NCBI RefSeq assembly: GCF_001623525.1 | Contig: NZ_CP015225.1 | Location: 4,042,501 to 4,106,500 of the forward strand | DNA: 64,000 nucleotides | Direction of reading: 5' to 3' | Source of the DNA: Pseudomonas fluorescens | GTDB lineage: Bacteria; Pseudomonadota; Gammaproteobacteria; Pseudomonadales; Pseudomonadaceae | Part shown: positions 36,562 through 45,679 of the stretch, piece after piece | How the letters are laid out: each line of letters opens with the position of its first letter | How positions within the stretch are numbered: position 1 is the stretch's first letter | Notes under the pieces: generated by a model | Seen by the model: only the letters and a program-made list of their open reading frames with translations | Database searches by the model: none | What the model was told of the DNA's origin: nothing | Translations under genes and position numbers: made by a program

Positions 36562-36863
36562 TGGCCGAACCGCCGTTCGCTGTCAGCCAGTTTGCTGCGC
36601 ACCACGGCGTCCATGTCCAGGCCCAGTTCGCTGCAAAGCAGCAACAGGTACAACACGATGTCACCGACCTCCTGCCCGGCGTGGGCCAGTTTGTCCGCCG
36701 GCAACTGGCGCGACTGGTCCTCGGTCAGCCATTGGAAAATCTCCACCAGTTCGGCCATTTCCACACTGGCGGCCATGGCGAGGTTTTTCGGGCTGTGGAA
36801 TTGCCGCCAGTCGTTACGGTCACGAATGGCATGCAGGCGTTCGGTCAGTTCAACAAGGTTCAT
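36558..36863 (-). CDS. MazG-like nucleotide pyrophosphohydrolase
   Basis: 101-residue all-alpha NTP pyrophosphatase of the MazG/RS21-C6 type. Metal-binding residues are in VEMAELVEIFQW (residues about 33-44) and EVGDIVLYLLLLC. Enzymes of this size act on dCTP or modified nucleotides, preventing their incorporation. Start at 36863 with AGGAG upstream; the frame is open to 37025 but that part has no site. Overlaps cmoM by four bases. Confidence 0.9.
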   Translation of the reverse strand: MNLVELTERLHAIRDRNDWRQFHSPKNLAMAASVEMAELVEIFQWLTEDQSRQLPADKLAHAGQEVGDIVLYLLLLCSELGLDMDAVVRSKLADSERRFGQ

Positions 36864-37027
36864 CGGGTTCTCCTGAATGCGCATAGCTTCAGGGGGATGA
36901 CCAGGGAAGGCAAGAGTCTCGGTACGAAGCGACAGTTTGCCCCATAATCGAACCAACTCGGCCGCTACAGCTCCTACAATCAGGAGCCAACGGCTCAGCT
37001 CAGATCCCCTCCCATCAGGATGCACAC

Positions 37028-37321
37028 ATGCAGGCAGAAAGCTTTTTCGAATGGCTCGGCCAGGCGCTCGGTTCGGTGATCCGTTTCATCGTCGACCTGC
37101 TCAGCGGTCTCTTCAACACCCTGGCCAATGCCGGCGGCAATTTTGTCGATGGGCTGTCACGCACCCTGGGCATGGACACCTCGATCATCAGCATCATCGC
37201 GCTGATCCTCGGGCTGATGCTGCTCTACTCGGCGATCCGCGCGTTCATGCGGGCCTCGATCGTCATGGGCATCATCTGGCTGGTGCTGGGGTTGTGGTTG
37301 CTGAGTTGGATCATTCACTAA
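37028..37321 (+). CDS. Small membrane protein, unknown function
   Basis: 97-residue protein with an amphipathic N-terminus (ESFFEWLGQALGSVIRFIVDLLSG) and two predicted membrane helices (about residues 52-70 and 76-95, IIALILGLMLLYSAI and IVMGIIWLVLGLWLLSWII). I do not recognise the family, but the pattern and Pseudomonas codon use support a real gene. It is divergent from the MazG-like gene and followed by a REPIN. No clear ribosome site (AGGA at a fair distance). Confidence 0.75.
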   Translation: MQAESFFEWLGQALGSVIRFIVDLLSGLFNTLANAGGNFVDGLSRTLGMDTSIISIIALILGLMLLYSAIRAFMRASIVMGIIWLVLGLWLLSWIIH

Positions 37322-37352
37322 AGCACCCAGCGATCCCAAGCCGAACACAACC

Positions 37353-37488
37353 TTGTGGCGAGGGGATTTATCCCCGCTGGGCTGCGCAGCAGCCCCAAAA
37401 CCAGACACTGCAGTGTGTCAGATTCATTGAATCCAACCTTATAAGGGGCTGCTGCGCAGCCCAGCGGGGATAAATCCCCTCGCCACAA
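37353..37488. repeat. REPIN of a variant subfamily
   Basis: Arms gcgaggggatttatccccgc, with atttat in place of the usual agcttg core centre. Inner stems GGGCTGCGCAGCAGCCCC are also inverted. It is the only member of this variant in the window. Confidence 0.85.
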
Positions 37489-37557
37489 TGAATCCAAGTC
37501 CCGCAGGGAACGATCCGGCGAGAACCCGCTACAATCGCGCTCCATCAAGGAGCCCGC

Positions 37558-38907
37558 ATGTCCAACCTGACCACCGACTGGCGCGACCGCCTTACCCATC
37601 GCCGGGTCTGGGCGCTGGCTGCGCCAATGATTCTCTCGAACATTTCCGTACCGCTGGTGGCCTTGGTGGACAGTACCGTCATCGGCCATTTGCCCCATGC
37701 CCATCAGTTGGGCGCGGTAGCGGTCGGGGCGAGTTTGTATACGGTGCTGGCGTGGGCCATGGGTTTCCTGCGCATGGGCACCACCGGGTTCGCCGCCCAG
37801 GCTGCCGGGCGCGGTGATGGGGCGGCGTTGCGACAAGTGCTGCTGCAAGGGCTGTTGTTGGCAATGGGGTTGGCGGTACTGCTCGGTGCCGTCGGCGTGC
37901 CATTGAGCGACGTGGCGTTGCACTTCATGCAGCCGTCCGCCGAGCTCAACCAGTTGACCCGTGACTTCTTCCACACCCGGCTCTTCGGCTTGCCGGCGGC
38001 GCTGGCCAGCTATGCGCTGGTAGGCTGGTTCCTCGGTGCCCAGAATGCCCGAGCCCCGCTGGCGATCCTGTTGGTGACCAACCTGGTCAACATCGCCCTC
38101 AACCTGTGGTTCGTGATCGGCCTGGACTGGGGCGTGACCGGTTCGGCCCGGGCGTCGGTCATTGCCGAGTGGACCGGTGCGCTGGTCGGCCTGGCCCTGG
38201 CTCGTCACACACTCCGCGCCTGGCCTGGACAGATTGCCTGGGCCGCCCTGGGGTTATGGCAGAGCTGGCGTCCGCTACTGGCGGTGAACCGGGACATTTT
38301 CATCCGCAGCCTGGTGCTGCAAGCGGTGTTTTTCCTGATCACCGTGCAAGGCGCACGCCTCGGGGACGCGACCGTGGCGGCCAATGCCCTGCTGCTCAAC
38401 GGCCTGTTGCTGACAGCCCACGCCCTGGACGGCCTGGCCCATGCCGTCGAAGCGCTGTGCGGCCATGCCATTGGCGCCCGCGACCGCCTGGCGCTGCGTC
38501 GCTCGCTGGTGGTGGCGTGCGGCTGGTCGTTGATCGCCAGCCTGGGCTTTGCACTGCTATTCCTGCTCGCCGGCCACCTGTTCATCGACATGCAGACCGA
38601 CATTCCTGACGTGCGCGCCACCGCTTATCACTACCTGCCCTACCTGGCCGCCTTGCCGCTGATTGCGGTCTGGAGTTACTTGCTCGACGGGCTGTTCATT
38701 GGCGCCACCCGTGCCCGGGAAATGCGCAACGGCATGCTGCTGACCCTGCTGCTGGTGTTGCCCATCGCCTGGGCGCTGCAAGGGCTGGGCAACCATGGGC
38801 TATGGATAACCTTCCTGCTGTTCATGGCCCTGCGCAGCCTGACCCTCGGCGCTTTCGCCTGGCACTTGCAGCGGCACGATCGCTGGCTCGGCGCATCAGC
38901 CCACTAA
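37558..38907 (+). CDS. dinF: MATE-family efflux transporter DinF
   Basis: 449-residue inner-membrane MATE transporter with twelve predicted helices. The start ALAAPMILSNISVPLVALVDSTVIGHL is characteristic of the DinF branch, as is FLRMGTTGFAAQA. DinF-type pumps are Na+- or H+-driven drug or organic-acid exporters, linked in E. coli to oxidative and bile stress. AAGGAG precedes the ATG. No LexA-like box was found upstream. It ends four bases from the stop of the convergent DUF4123 gene. Confidence 0.9.
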   Translation: MSNLTTDWRDRLTHRRVWALAAPMILSNISVPLVALVDSTVIGHLPHAHQLGAVAVGASLYTVLAWAMGFLRMGTTGFAAQAAGRGDGAALRQVLLQGLLLAMGLAVLLGAVGVPLSDVALHFMQPSAELNQLTRDFFHTRLFGLPAALASYALVGWFLGAQNARAPLAILLVTNLVNIALNLWFVIGLDWGVTGSARASVIAEWTGALVGLALARHTLRAWPGQIAWAALGLWQSWRPLLAVNRDIFIRSLVLQAVFFLITVQGARLGDATVAANALLLNGLLLTAHALDGLAHAVEALCGHAIGARDRLALRRSLVVACGWSLIASLGFALLFLLAGHLFIDMQTDIPDVRATAYHYLPYLAALPLIAVWSYLLDGLFIGATRAREMRNGMLLTLLLVLPIAWALQGLGNHGLWITFLLFMALRSLTLGAFAWHLQRHDRWLGASAH

Positions 38908-38910
38908 CGC

Positions 38911-39708
38911 TCAATCCTGGCTGCCCTGCCAGCGCCGGCGCAGATGCTCGAACCGCTCGCGCTGCGAACCACCCTCCAGGCCAGGCACTGGCCGGGCATC
39001 GGGGTATTGCAGGCGCAGCCACAACCAGTCATCGAGCACCGCCCGCTCGGTAAACCCCAGCGTCAGGCCCTGCTGCAAATCCCCCCAGAGCCGCTGGTAA
39101 TTACATCCGGTGGAGCGGCACCATTGCCAGGCGTGACGCTCCAGCAGGCATCGTTGCAACTGGTCCTGCTGCCGGTCGCTGAGCCCGTGCTCTTTCTCCA
39201 GCGCCGCCACCGGCAGCCCAGGGTTGGACAGTTGTTGCCAACCCTGGCTGCCGATCGCCCGGTCGGCCCAGGTGCCGCCAAACCAGCGCAACAAACTGAT
39301 CGGGCCCAGCCAGCAACTGAGTTCTTGAGGGTCGCAACCGTCGAAGAAATAGCTGGCGATGTACGGGTTGTAATAGCTCAACAAAGCTTTGTGGTGCAGA
39401 CCCAGGGTCACCGTCAGCATGCGCCGCAGATGCGCCAGCAATTGCGTAGCGGGCGATGGGCTGACCAACAACAGCCCCGGCCAGGAACCTGGGTCCAGGT
39501 GACAAAGACTGGCCAGCGCAGGCGAATGGCGCAGATCCACCAACAGCGGACCGTGCTCTCGCAGCCCATGCAGCTCGGTGTTTTCAAACAAGGCAAAGCA
39601 CCGGGCCTTGGCGAACTGCGCGCGCACCAGCCGCGCAGCGCCAGGCGCACTCGGTACGTCGAGCAGCAGCCATTGCGGCGGTGATCCAGACAGGGGCGCG
39701 GCGTTCAT
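38911..39708 (-). CDS. DUF4123 type VI secretion adaptor/chaperone
   Basis: 265-residue DUF4123 protein, the adaptor (Tap/Tec) family that loads toxic effectors on VgrG. The usual WLLLD start (QWLLLDVPSAPGAARL) and the P-Y-L-type core (LLSYYNPYIASYFF) are present. The start at 39708 overlaps the VgrG stop by ATGA; an open frame reaching to 39801 lies inside vgrG and is not supported. Unlike most such loci there is no effector or immunity gene after it, since the next gene (DinF) is convergent four bases away. Its cargo must be elsewhere or lost. Confidence 0.87.
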   Translation of the reverse strand: MNAAPLSGSPPQWLLLDVPSAPGAARLVRAQFAKARCFALFENTELHGLREHGPLLVDLRHSPALASLCHLDPGSWPGLLLVSPSPATQLLAHLRRMLTVTLGLHHKALLSYYNPYIASYFFDGCDPQELSCWLGPISLLRWFGGTWADRAIGSQGWQQLSNPGLPVAALEKEHGLSDRQQDQLQRCLLERHAWQWCRSTGCNYQRLWGDLQQGLTLGFTERAVLDDWLWLRLQYPDARPVPGLEGGSQRERFEHLRRRWQGSQD

Positions 39709-41012
39709 CGAGCGACACTCGCGCCACGCCGTATGAGCATACGGCAGGTGCACAGTGGCTGGGAGCAGGGGCTGAAAGGCCCGCCTTCGGGCAACAAGCA
39801 CAACAAGACCAGCGGCTCGGCCTCCCGGATTGCAGACAACAGAAACGGATCGGCAACCGATGGCCCACGCGTTTCGCCTGTGGATGACTCATCCACACTC
39901 TCTACTGAGGCAGGCGCATCCAGAAATGCACTGATCATTGGCCGATCCGGATCGCCTTCGATAAAGCTCACCAGCACCTCGGTGCCGTCACTCAAGGCGC
40001 CCGCCACGCCCGGGACCAGTTCGGGCGCCAAAGGCAGCCAGCAATGACTGGGGCTCGCGCCTTCGCCCTGGTAGAGCCAGTCAAACTGCACCGCCACGCG
40101 CCCCGCTCCCAGCTCCGACGGCTCGTCCACCGCCACGACCCAGCCACGTTGCCGGCTCACCATGCGCGGTTTTACCGGGACCTCCTCCGGCACAAACAGC
40201 ACGCCCCGGGGAATGGCCCTGAAATGATTGCCGTACACCCCCGCCTGTGCGCGGTGCTCGACCTTCGTCAGCAGCCAGCGCCGGTTCCAGTCGGCAAATG
40301 GATGGCCCGTCAGCTTCAGCACCTGACCACCGTGCAGGTTCATCAAGTCGCTGCGCCCCTGGGCGACCTGCTCCCCCGACACATCGGTTTGCACACTGAA
40401 GGACCGCACCGCGGCAATCGGGTCGTCGTCCGCGTAGACCGCCTTACCGGCAGGGGGAAAACTGTGTGGATTATCAGCGAACACCAGGCAATGCCCGTCC
40501 CGGGTGTGTTCGAAATGAAAGTGGATACCCGCCTGGGCGCATACGCGCTGCAGGAACTGCAGGTCCGACTCTCGATACTGGGTACAGAAATCCTGCAGTG
40601 GATAATCGCCACTCAAATCCAGGCACAGGCTGCGGCCAATGATGTCATGGGCCTTGAGCACCTGGCGAATGATCTGCGGCACCGAACGGGCGCTGAAAAC
40701 CCGCTGGCTGAATCGCTGCGCCAGACAGGCCAGCTTCGGCCCGATACGCACCCGGCAGCCGGCGCCATGACTGTGTTGGACCAACTCATGAAGCTGCCCA
40801 TGAACACCTCGGCCCGGGGCCCCGAAACTCAACCAGACGCTGCGGTACAACAGGCCCGCCAGGTCCAGGTTCGCGTCGCGCAACGACAGCTGCGCTTCAT
40901 AGACGAAGGGTTCGCTGATCGCTTCGCTACCCGTGAAGGCCACGACGTCAACAGGCTCGGGCAGACCGGCTATCTCCAGACGAAAGGCTGGCTCGCTGGC
41001 TGGATCGGACAT
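39705..41012 (-). CDS. Short VgrG-like type VI secretion tip protein
   Basis: 435-residue VgrG, against about 600-750 for full-length ones. The gp27-like base (1 to about 285) includes FVYEAQLSLRD, SVPQIIRQVL and YRESDLQFLQRVCAQAGIHF; the gp5 OB-fold (about 290-375) includes RVAVQFDW, WLPLAPELVPG and EGDPDRPMISAF. The C-terminal beta-helix (DUF2345) that makes the spike is absent and replaced by a tail of about 55 residues with clustered cysteines (LCLLPEGGPFSPCSQPLCTCR). It could be an orphan tip protein using a T6SS encoded elsewhere, or decaying. It overlaps DUF4123 by four bases and has a poor ribosome site. Confidence 0.85.
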   Translation of the reverse strand: MSDPASEPAFRLEIAGLPEPVDVVAFTGSEAISEPFVYEAQLSLRDANLDLAGLLYRSVWLSFGAPGRGVHGQLHELVQHSHGAGCRVRIGPKLACLAQRFSQRVFSARSVPQIIRQVLKAHDIIGRSLCLDLSGDYPLQDFCTQYRESDLQFLQRVCAQAGIHFHFEHTRDGHCLVFADNPHSFPPAGKAVYADDDPIAAVRSFSVQTDVSGEQVAQGRSDLMNLHGGQVLKLTGHPFADWNRRWLLTKVEHRAQAGVYGNHFRAIPRGVLFVPEEVPVKPRMVSRQRGWVVAVDEPSELGAGRVAVQFDWLYQGEGASPSHCWLPLAPELVPGVAGALSDGTEVLVSFIEGDPDRPMISAFLDAPASVESVDESSTGETRGPSVADPFLLSAIREAEPLVLLCLLPEGGPFSPCSQPLCTCRMLIRRGASVAR

Positions 41013-41168
41013 CGGCGTTTCTCTACAGGAGGGGCGGTCGGGGATTCTCGCCGAGAGCCATGGCCGAGTAGAGGGGCCAAGTACAAGTTAGGAAAGGGAC
41101 TACACGAAATAAGGACATCGCCGGTTAAATGCACCGACGTACAGAAATAACGACGGCACAAATAAAAA

Positions 41169-41235
41169 CGCCCTCCGGGACTGTCCGAAAAAACCCGCAG
41201 CATGCGGTGTATTTTTCTGACAGCCCTGGAGGGCG
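41169..41235. repeat. Nested long inverted repeat
   Basis: Outer arms of 17 bp (41169-41185 and 41219-41235, CGCCCTCCGGGACTGTC against its complement with two mismatches) enclose an inner hairpin CCGCA-GCA-TGCGG (41195-41207). It is not a REP. Confidence 0.75.
41188..41207 (-). terminator. Intrinsic terminator of speA
   Basis: Read leftward, CCGCATGCTGCGG forms a 5-bp stem followed by GTTTTTT. It lies 179 bases after the speA stop, in the centre of the nested inverted repeat. The other direction ends in TATTTTT, so it may work both ways. Confidence 0.65.
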
Positions 41236-41261
41236 GTGTTAATCGGTGGAACAGACGCGCC

Positions 41262-41356
41262 CCTGTGGCGAGGGAGCTTGCTCCCGCTTGAGTGCGAAGC
41301 GCTCACAAAAGGGGGCTGCTACGCAGCCCAGCGGGAGCAAGCTCCCTCGCCACAGG
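41262..41356. repeat. REPIN
   Basis: Inverted pair of gcgagggagcttgctcccg cores, 30 bases downstream of the speA stop. Confidence 0.85.
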
Positions 41357-41385
41357 TCCGCCGGCACGGAACCGGCATCAGTCGA

Positions 41386-43299
41386 TCAAGACGACAGATA
41401 GGACGAACGCGTCAGCCCCAGGCGCAAGGCATCGAGGAACTGGGTACGTTCGGCGGCGCTGATACGGGCGCTGGCGCACTTGTCGCGGTAGTGAGTCATC
41501 AACTCCTCGGGCGACAGGTGCACGTAGCGCAGCATGTCCTCGATGGTGTCGTGGGTTTCGATACCGGCGTGATACACGCTGCCATCGGCGTTCTGGTAGA
41601 TGTTCACCGAGTCGGTGTCACCGAACAGGTTGTGCATGTCACCAAGGATTTCCTGGTAGGCGCCCACCAGGAAGATGCCCAGCAGATAGTCTTCATCCGG
41701 CTTGAGAGCGTGAACCGGCAGGCTGGTCTCGATGCTCTGCTCGTCGACGTACTGCTTGATCTTGCCGTCCGAGTCGCAGGTCAGGTCTTGCAGCACGGCG
41801 CGGCGCAGCGGCTCTTCGTCCAGGCGATGCAGCGGCAGGATCGGCAACACCTGGCCGATGGCCCAGGTGTCCGGCAGGCTCTGGAACACCGAGAAGTTGC
41901 AGATGTATTTGTCGGCCAACTTGTCGTTGAGCTCATCCAGTACCTGGCGGTGCGAGCGCTGGCGCGCCTTCAACGAGTTGTGCAGGCGACGGCACACCGC
42001 GAAATAGCATTGCTCGGCCAAGGCTTTTTCGGCCAGGGTCAGCTTGCCGTCGGCATATTGGGTCGCCACGTCGCTCATGTAGTGGGTGGCGCGCCAGTAA
42101 GTCTCGGTGACCATCTCGATATCAGTCGGGCCCAGCAGGTCAACCAACCATTGCACGGTTTCCGGCAGTTCCTGCTTGTTGTCGATCACCGGCACGTCGT
42201 CGTTGTGTTTCTCGACGTCGGTCACCTGCACCACCAGCATGGCGTGGTGAGCGGTCAGCGAGCGGCCGCTTTCGGAGAAGATGTTCGGATGCGGCAGGCT
42301 CTGGGCATCGCAGAACTCCTTGAGCATGCCGACCACGACACCGGCGTAATCGTCCATGTCGTAGTTGATCGAGCTGGCATTGCGCGAGTGCGTGCCGTCG
42401 TAGTCCACGCCCAGGCCACCGCCGACGTCGATGTGATCCACCGGCAGGCCGAGGTTGCGCAGCTCACCGTAGTAACGGATCGCTTCCTTGAAGCCATGCT
42501 GGTAGTCCGCCAGGTTGGCGATCTGCGAACCCATGTGGAAGTGCAGCAGGCGAATGCCCTGGTCCAGGCCGGCAGCACGGAAACGCTCGACCACCGACAG
42601 CAGTTGCGCGGCCGACAAGCCGAACTTGGACTTCTCGCCACCGGTATCGGCCCACTTGCTCGACGCCAGGGACGACAGGCGCACGCGCAAGCCGACCTGC
42701 GGCTTGACCTTGAGCGTCGCGGCCTCTTCGATCACCAGGCCGACTTCAGACTCTTTCTCGATGACGATGAAGACGTTGTGACCGAGCTTCTGGCCCATCA
42801 GCGCCAGACGGATGAATTCGCGGTCCTTGTAGCCGTTGCAGACGATGGTCCCGCCCTTCGGCGCCAGGGCCAGGACCGCCAGCAGCTCCGGCTTGGAACC
42901 GGCTTCCAGGCCGATGGAGACGTTCTGGGTGGCGATGATGTTCTCGATCACCGCTTCCTGCTGGTTGACCTTGATCGGATAGAGCGCGGTGTACTTGCTC
43001 TGGTATTCCAGGCGCGCGATGTTGCTGTCGAAGGCGCCGGTGAGCTGGCGCACACGGTCTTGCAGGATGTCGGGGAAGCGCACCAGCAAGGGCAGCGACA
43101 GGCCGCTCTGGCGCAACTGATCGACTTGCTCGAACAGGTCGATGGGCGAGCTGTCGGGACCGTTCGGACGGACTTCGACGCGACCGGCTTCATTGATCGC
43201 GAAATACCCGGCCCCCCAATGGCGAATCCCGTAAACACTGCGGCTGTCCGCAACTGTCCATTGGCTGCCATCGTCTTTGCGTGTGCGTCGTACGGACAT
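41386..43299 (-). CDS. speA: Biosynthetic arginine decarboxylase
   Basis: 637-residue PLP-dependent fold-III decarboxylase that makes agmatine from arginine, the first step to putrescine and spermidine. The PLP lysine is in [11 protein letters not shown] (about K105), the glycine loop in [11 protein letters not shown] and the Mg/PLP region in [11 protein letters not shown]. The C-terminal [21 protein letters not shown] is characteristic of SpeA. Length normal. Next to sui1 and nudix as in P. aeruginosa. Confidence 0.97.
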   Translation of the reverse strand: MSVRRTRKDDGSQWTVADSRSVYGIRHWGAGYFAINEAGRVEVRPNGPDSSPIDLFEQVDQLRQSGLSLPLLVRFPDILQDRVRQLTGAFDSNIARLEYQSKYTALYPIKVNQQEAVIENIIATQNVSIGLEAGSKPELLAVLALAPKGGTIVCNGYKDREFIRLALMGQKLGHNVFIVIEKESEVGLVIEEAATLKVKPQVGLRVRLSSLASSKWADTGGEKSKFGLSAAQLLSVVERFRAAGLDQGIRLLHFHMGSQIANLADYQHGFKEAIRYYGELRNLGLPVDHIDVGGGLGVDYDGTHSRNASSINYDMDDYAGVVVGMLKEFCDAQSLPHPNIFSESGRSLTAHHAMLVVQVTDVEKHNDDVPVIDNKQELPETVQWLVDLLGPTDIEMVTETYWRATHYMSDVATQYADGKLTLAEKALAEQCYFAVCRRLHNSLKARQRSHRQVLDELNDKLADKYICNFSVFQSLPDTWAIGQVLPILPLHRLDEEPLRRAVLQDLTCDSDGKIKQYVDEQSIETSLPVHALKPDEDYLLGIFLVGAYQEILGDMHNLFGDTDSVNIYQNADGSVYHAGIETHDTIEDMLRYVHLSPEELMTHYRDKCASARISAAERTQFLDALRLGLTRSSYLSS

Positions 43300-43433
43300 C
43301 GAAGTCCCCTATAAAGAAGTCAAAATGCACCATCCGGTCGGAGGCTGGGGCAGTCTAGAGAGTGAAAATGACGAATTGCCTGTTAGCAAGGTAGACCCTG
43401 CTCCCAGCGATGAGTTTAGAAACCCGTTCAGAA

Positions 43434-43510
43434 CAGGCTCTGTGAAAACCATGCGGGCGACCTCGAACGTTGGATTCGGGTCAAGCCGAGGGTGGTTTTC
43501 ACAGAGGCTG
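43434..43510. repeat. MITE-like inverted repeat abutting the sui1 stop
   Basis: 18-bp arms (43434-43451 and 43493-43510) CAGGCTCTGTGAAAACCA against its complement with one mismatch, with a 41-bp centre. The right arm ends exactly one base before the sui1 stop codon. Confidence 0.75.
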
Positions 43511-43882
43511 CTAGCCGCCGGATTTCTTTGCCTTGAAGCCGTGCTTGACCAGTTCCGCCAGCAGCAGCTCGACGTGATCGCCCTGGATCTCGATGATGCC
43601 GTCTTTCAACGCACCACCGGTGCCACAGCGTTTCTTCAACGTGGTGGCCAGCTCCTTGAGCGCGTCTTCGGCCAACGGCACGCCAGTGATCGTGGTCACC
43701 GTCTTGCCGCCGCGACCTTTGCTTTCACGGCGCACGCGCGCTATGCCGTCACCGGCAGGGATGGCGGTCTGTTTGCAGATGCAGGCATCCACCGGTTGAC
43801 GGCAATCAGGGCAATGACGACCGGCGTCGGTAGAAAATACCAGGCCGCCCAGGGCGGCGAAGGATGCGGCTTTTTTGGCCAC
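43511..43882 (-). CDS. SUI1/YciH-type translation initiation factor
   Basis: 123-residue protein. An N-terminal four-cysteine zinc knuckle (CPDCRQPVDACIC, about residues 24-36) precedes the SUI1 domain (KTVTTITGVPL ... LKKRCGTGGALKDGIIEIQGDHVELL). Homologous to eIF1/YciH, which check start-codon choice. No ATG is available. The GTG at 43882 has GAGAGG eight bases upstream and is preferred over a TTG two codons earlier whose site would be too close. The neighbours speA and nudix are as in P. aeruginosa (PA4840). Confidence 0.9.
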   Translation of the reverse strand: MAKKAASFAALGGLVFSTDAGRHCPDCRQPVDACICKQTAIPAGDGIARVRRESKGRGGKTVTTITGVPLAEDALKELATTLKKRCGTGGALKDGIIEIQGDHVELLLAELVKHGFKAKKSGG

Positions 43883-44050
43883 CGGCAATCCTCTCGGGAG
43901 GACAAAGACTGGTCGAGGGGGAATGTGCCTCGACCGCGAAACCCCACTCAGGCAGGGGCAGCGCTACTGGACCGCAGACACGGTTCAGCTTGAAAAGTCG
44001 CGCAGTGTAACGGCAAAAAGCCGACTTGCTAAGGGCCAATCAGCGCCAAT

Positions 44051-44608
44051 TTATAGCTTCTTTGCGACGCTGCCGCCATGGACCCGCAAATAGCGTTCAA
44101 GCGCCGCCAGAGAGTCCGGGCAGTAAGGCTTGCGCTGGATTTCATCAAGCACCTGTTCGAGGGGCAGGAAACGCGCTTCGAGGACTTCTTCAGGCTGCAG
44201 CACCAGCGGGCCGTCCCACACCGCCGAGAACGCCGAGCACCACAGGCGACTGCCAGGGTCTTCGAAATAAAAATGGTCGTGTGCGGTCAGTTCCACGCCG
44301 CTCACGCCCAGCTCTTCCGCCAGTTCACGGGCAGCCGATTCGGCGTAGGTCTCGTCGGCCTGCACCATGCCGCCCGCCGCCACGTCCCAGAAACCAGGGT
44401 AGATGGCCTTGCTCAGGGTGCGCCGATGAACACACAGCTCACCGGACGAATTGAACAGCATGATGTAGGTGCCGCGTCCGATCAGGCCACGCTCGCGCAG
44501 CTCTGAACGCACCAGGCTGCCGAGCAGGTTGTCCTGCTCATCGACCCAGGCAATCAGCTCGGCATCCGAGGCCACTCGATGGGCGACCTCCCGGGGGCTT
44601 TCGCTCAT
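44051..44608 (-). CDS. Nudix hydrolase (YfcD-like)
   Basis: 185-residue Nudix protein. The Nudix box is complete at about residues 79-101 (GGMVQADETYAESAARELAEELG split as GX5EX7REUXEEXGU). The N-terminal VDEQDNLLGSLVRSELRERGLIGR and YPGFWDVAAGG parts resemble the IPP-isomerase-like YfcD group. Substrate unknown. It lies three bases downstream of the DUF2333 gene and is cotranscribed with it. Confidence 0.92.
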   Translation of the reverse strand: MSESPREVAHRVASDAELIAWVDEQDNLLGSLVRSELRERGLIGRGTYIMLFNSSGELCVHRRTLSKAIYPGFWDVAAGGMVQADETYAESAARELAEELGVSGVELTAHDHFYFEDPGSRLWCSAFSAVWDGPLVLQPEEVLEARFLPLEQVLDEIQRKPYCPDSLAALERYLRVHGGSVAKKL

Positions 44609-44611
44609 GAA

Positions 44612-45679
44612 TCAACCCTGGTTCAGCAGTTGCCGCAAGTCGATGACCGCTGCGTTGGCCCGGGAAATGTAGTTGGCCATGACCAGCGAGTGGTTCGCCA
44701 ATACACCGAAGCCGCTGCCGTTGAGGATCATCGGGCTCCAGACCGGTTCCTGGGACGCTTCCAGTTCACGGATGATCTGCCGCACGCTGACCGTGGCGTT
44801 CTTTTTCGCCAGGACATCGGCGAAGTCCACTTCGATGGCGCGCAGCAGATGCGACAACGCCCATGCCTGGCCACGAGCCTCATAGAACACGTTATCGATT
44901 TGCAGCCACGGGGTCTCGACCACCTCTTCATCCACCTGCGGCACCTGGCCCGGGGCCGGGACTTCGGTTTTCAGCGAGGTGTTGAGCTTGACCCGGCCAA
45001 CACTGGCCGACAGACGCTGGGACAACGAACCCAGGCGAGTGCCGACATCCCCGAGCCAGTTGTTCAGGTTGTCGGCGCGGGCGTAGAACAGCGCGCTTTT
45101 CTGGCTTGGGTCGGACAGACGCGCCTGATAGCGGCTCAGGGAATTGATGCCTTCCTGGTATTCAGATTCGCTGGAGGGCAGTACCCAACTGCGGTTGTCG
45201 AAATTGAAGCGCGGTTCGGCCTTGGCCAGGTCGGCGTCCTCGGCGGACTGGGACTGGGAACGGGCGAAGTCCTTGCGCAGGGCACGGCTCAGGTCGCGGA
45301 CCTGCACCAGCACGCCGTATTCCCAGCTCGGCATGTTGTCCATCCACAGGCCAGGTGGGAAGCGGTCGTTGGAGATGTAGCCACCCGGCTTGCTCAGCAG
45401 GGTCCCGGCCACCGTCTTGAGCGTCTCGACCGTGGTGTAGCCCACCACCATCTGCCGGCCATCTTTCTCGGCCGCGGCCTGGGCGTTCTGCTGCACCGGG
45501 AACAGCGCGGGCTCCTGGCTCCAATACCAGCCGACGGCAATGGTCACCAGCAGGTAAAGGCCGATCAGCGTCGCCAGTGCGCGGCTGAAAAAAAGCCCAC
45601 CCAGGTAGCTGCGGGTGTCCGATTTCGGCTCGGCGGCACGTTCAGGCGCGCTGCCCGCGCGGTTTTTCCAGTCCAGCAT
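44612..45679 (-). CDS. DUF2333 family membrane-anchored protein
   Basis: 355-residue protein with one N-terminal membrane helix (about residues 33-52, ALATLIGLYLLVTIAVGWYW) and a large periplasmic, mostly helical domain. Motifs GGYISNDRFPPGLWMDNMPSWE and FYEARGQAWALSHLLRAIEVDF are typical of DUF2333. Conserved in gammaproteobacteria, function unknown. The P. aeruginosa orthologue lies at the same place between nudix and gcbA. The 284-bp region upstream shared with gcbA shows no gene. Confidence 0.9.
   Translation of the reverse strand: MLDWKNRAGSAPERAAEPKSDTRSYLGGLFFSRALATLIGLYLLVTIAVGWYWSQEPALFPVQQNAQAAAEKDGRQMVVGYTTVETLKTVAGTLLSKPGGYISNDRFPPGLWMDNMPSWEYGVLVQVRDLSRALRKDFARSQSQSAEDADLAKAEPRFNFDNRSWVLPSSESEYQEGINSLSRYQARLSDPSQKSALFYARADNLNNWLGDVGTRLGSLSQRLSASVGRVKLNTSLKTEVPAPGQVPQVDEEVVETPWLQIDNVFYEARGQAWALSHLLRAIEVDFADVLAKKNATVSVRQIIRELEASQEPVWSPMILNGSGFGVLANHSLVMANYISRANAAVIDLRQLLNQG

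Larger units (their letters stand above)
41013..41385. other. 373-bp gap between vgrG and speA
   Basis: No gene. It holds the possible vgrG promoter region, the nested inverted repeat with a speA terminator (41169-41235) and a REPIN (41262-41356). Confidence 0.7.

Noticed and set aside
41236..43314. 692-codon open frame on the plus strand
   Set aside because: Antisense shadow of speA, starting inside a REPIN; composition is low in Lys and high in Gln/Val/His.
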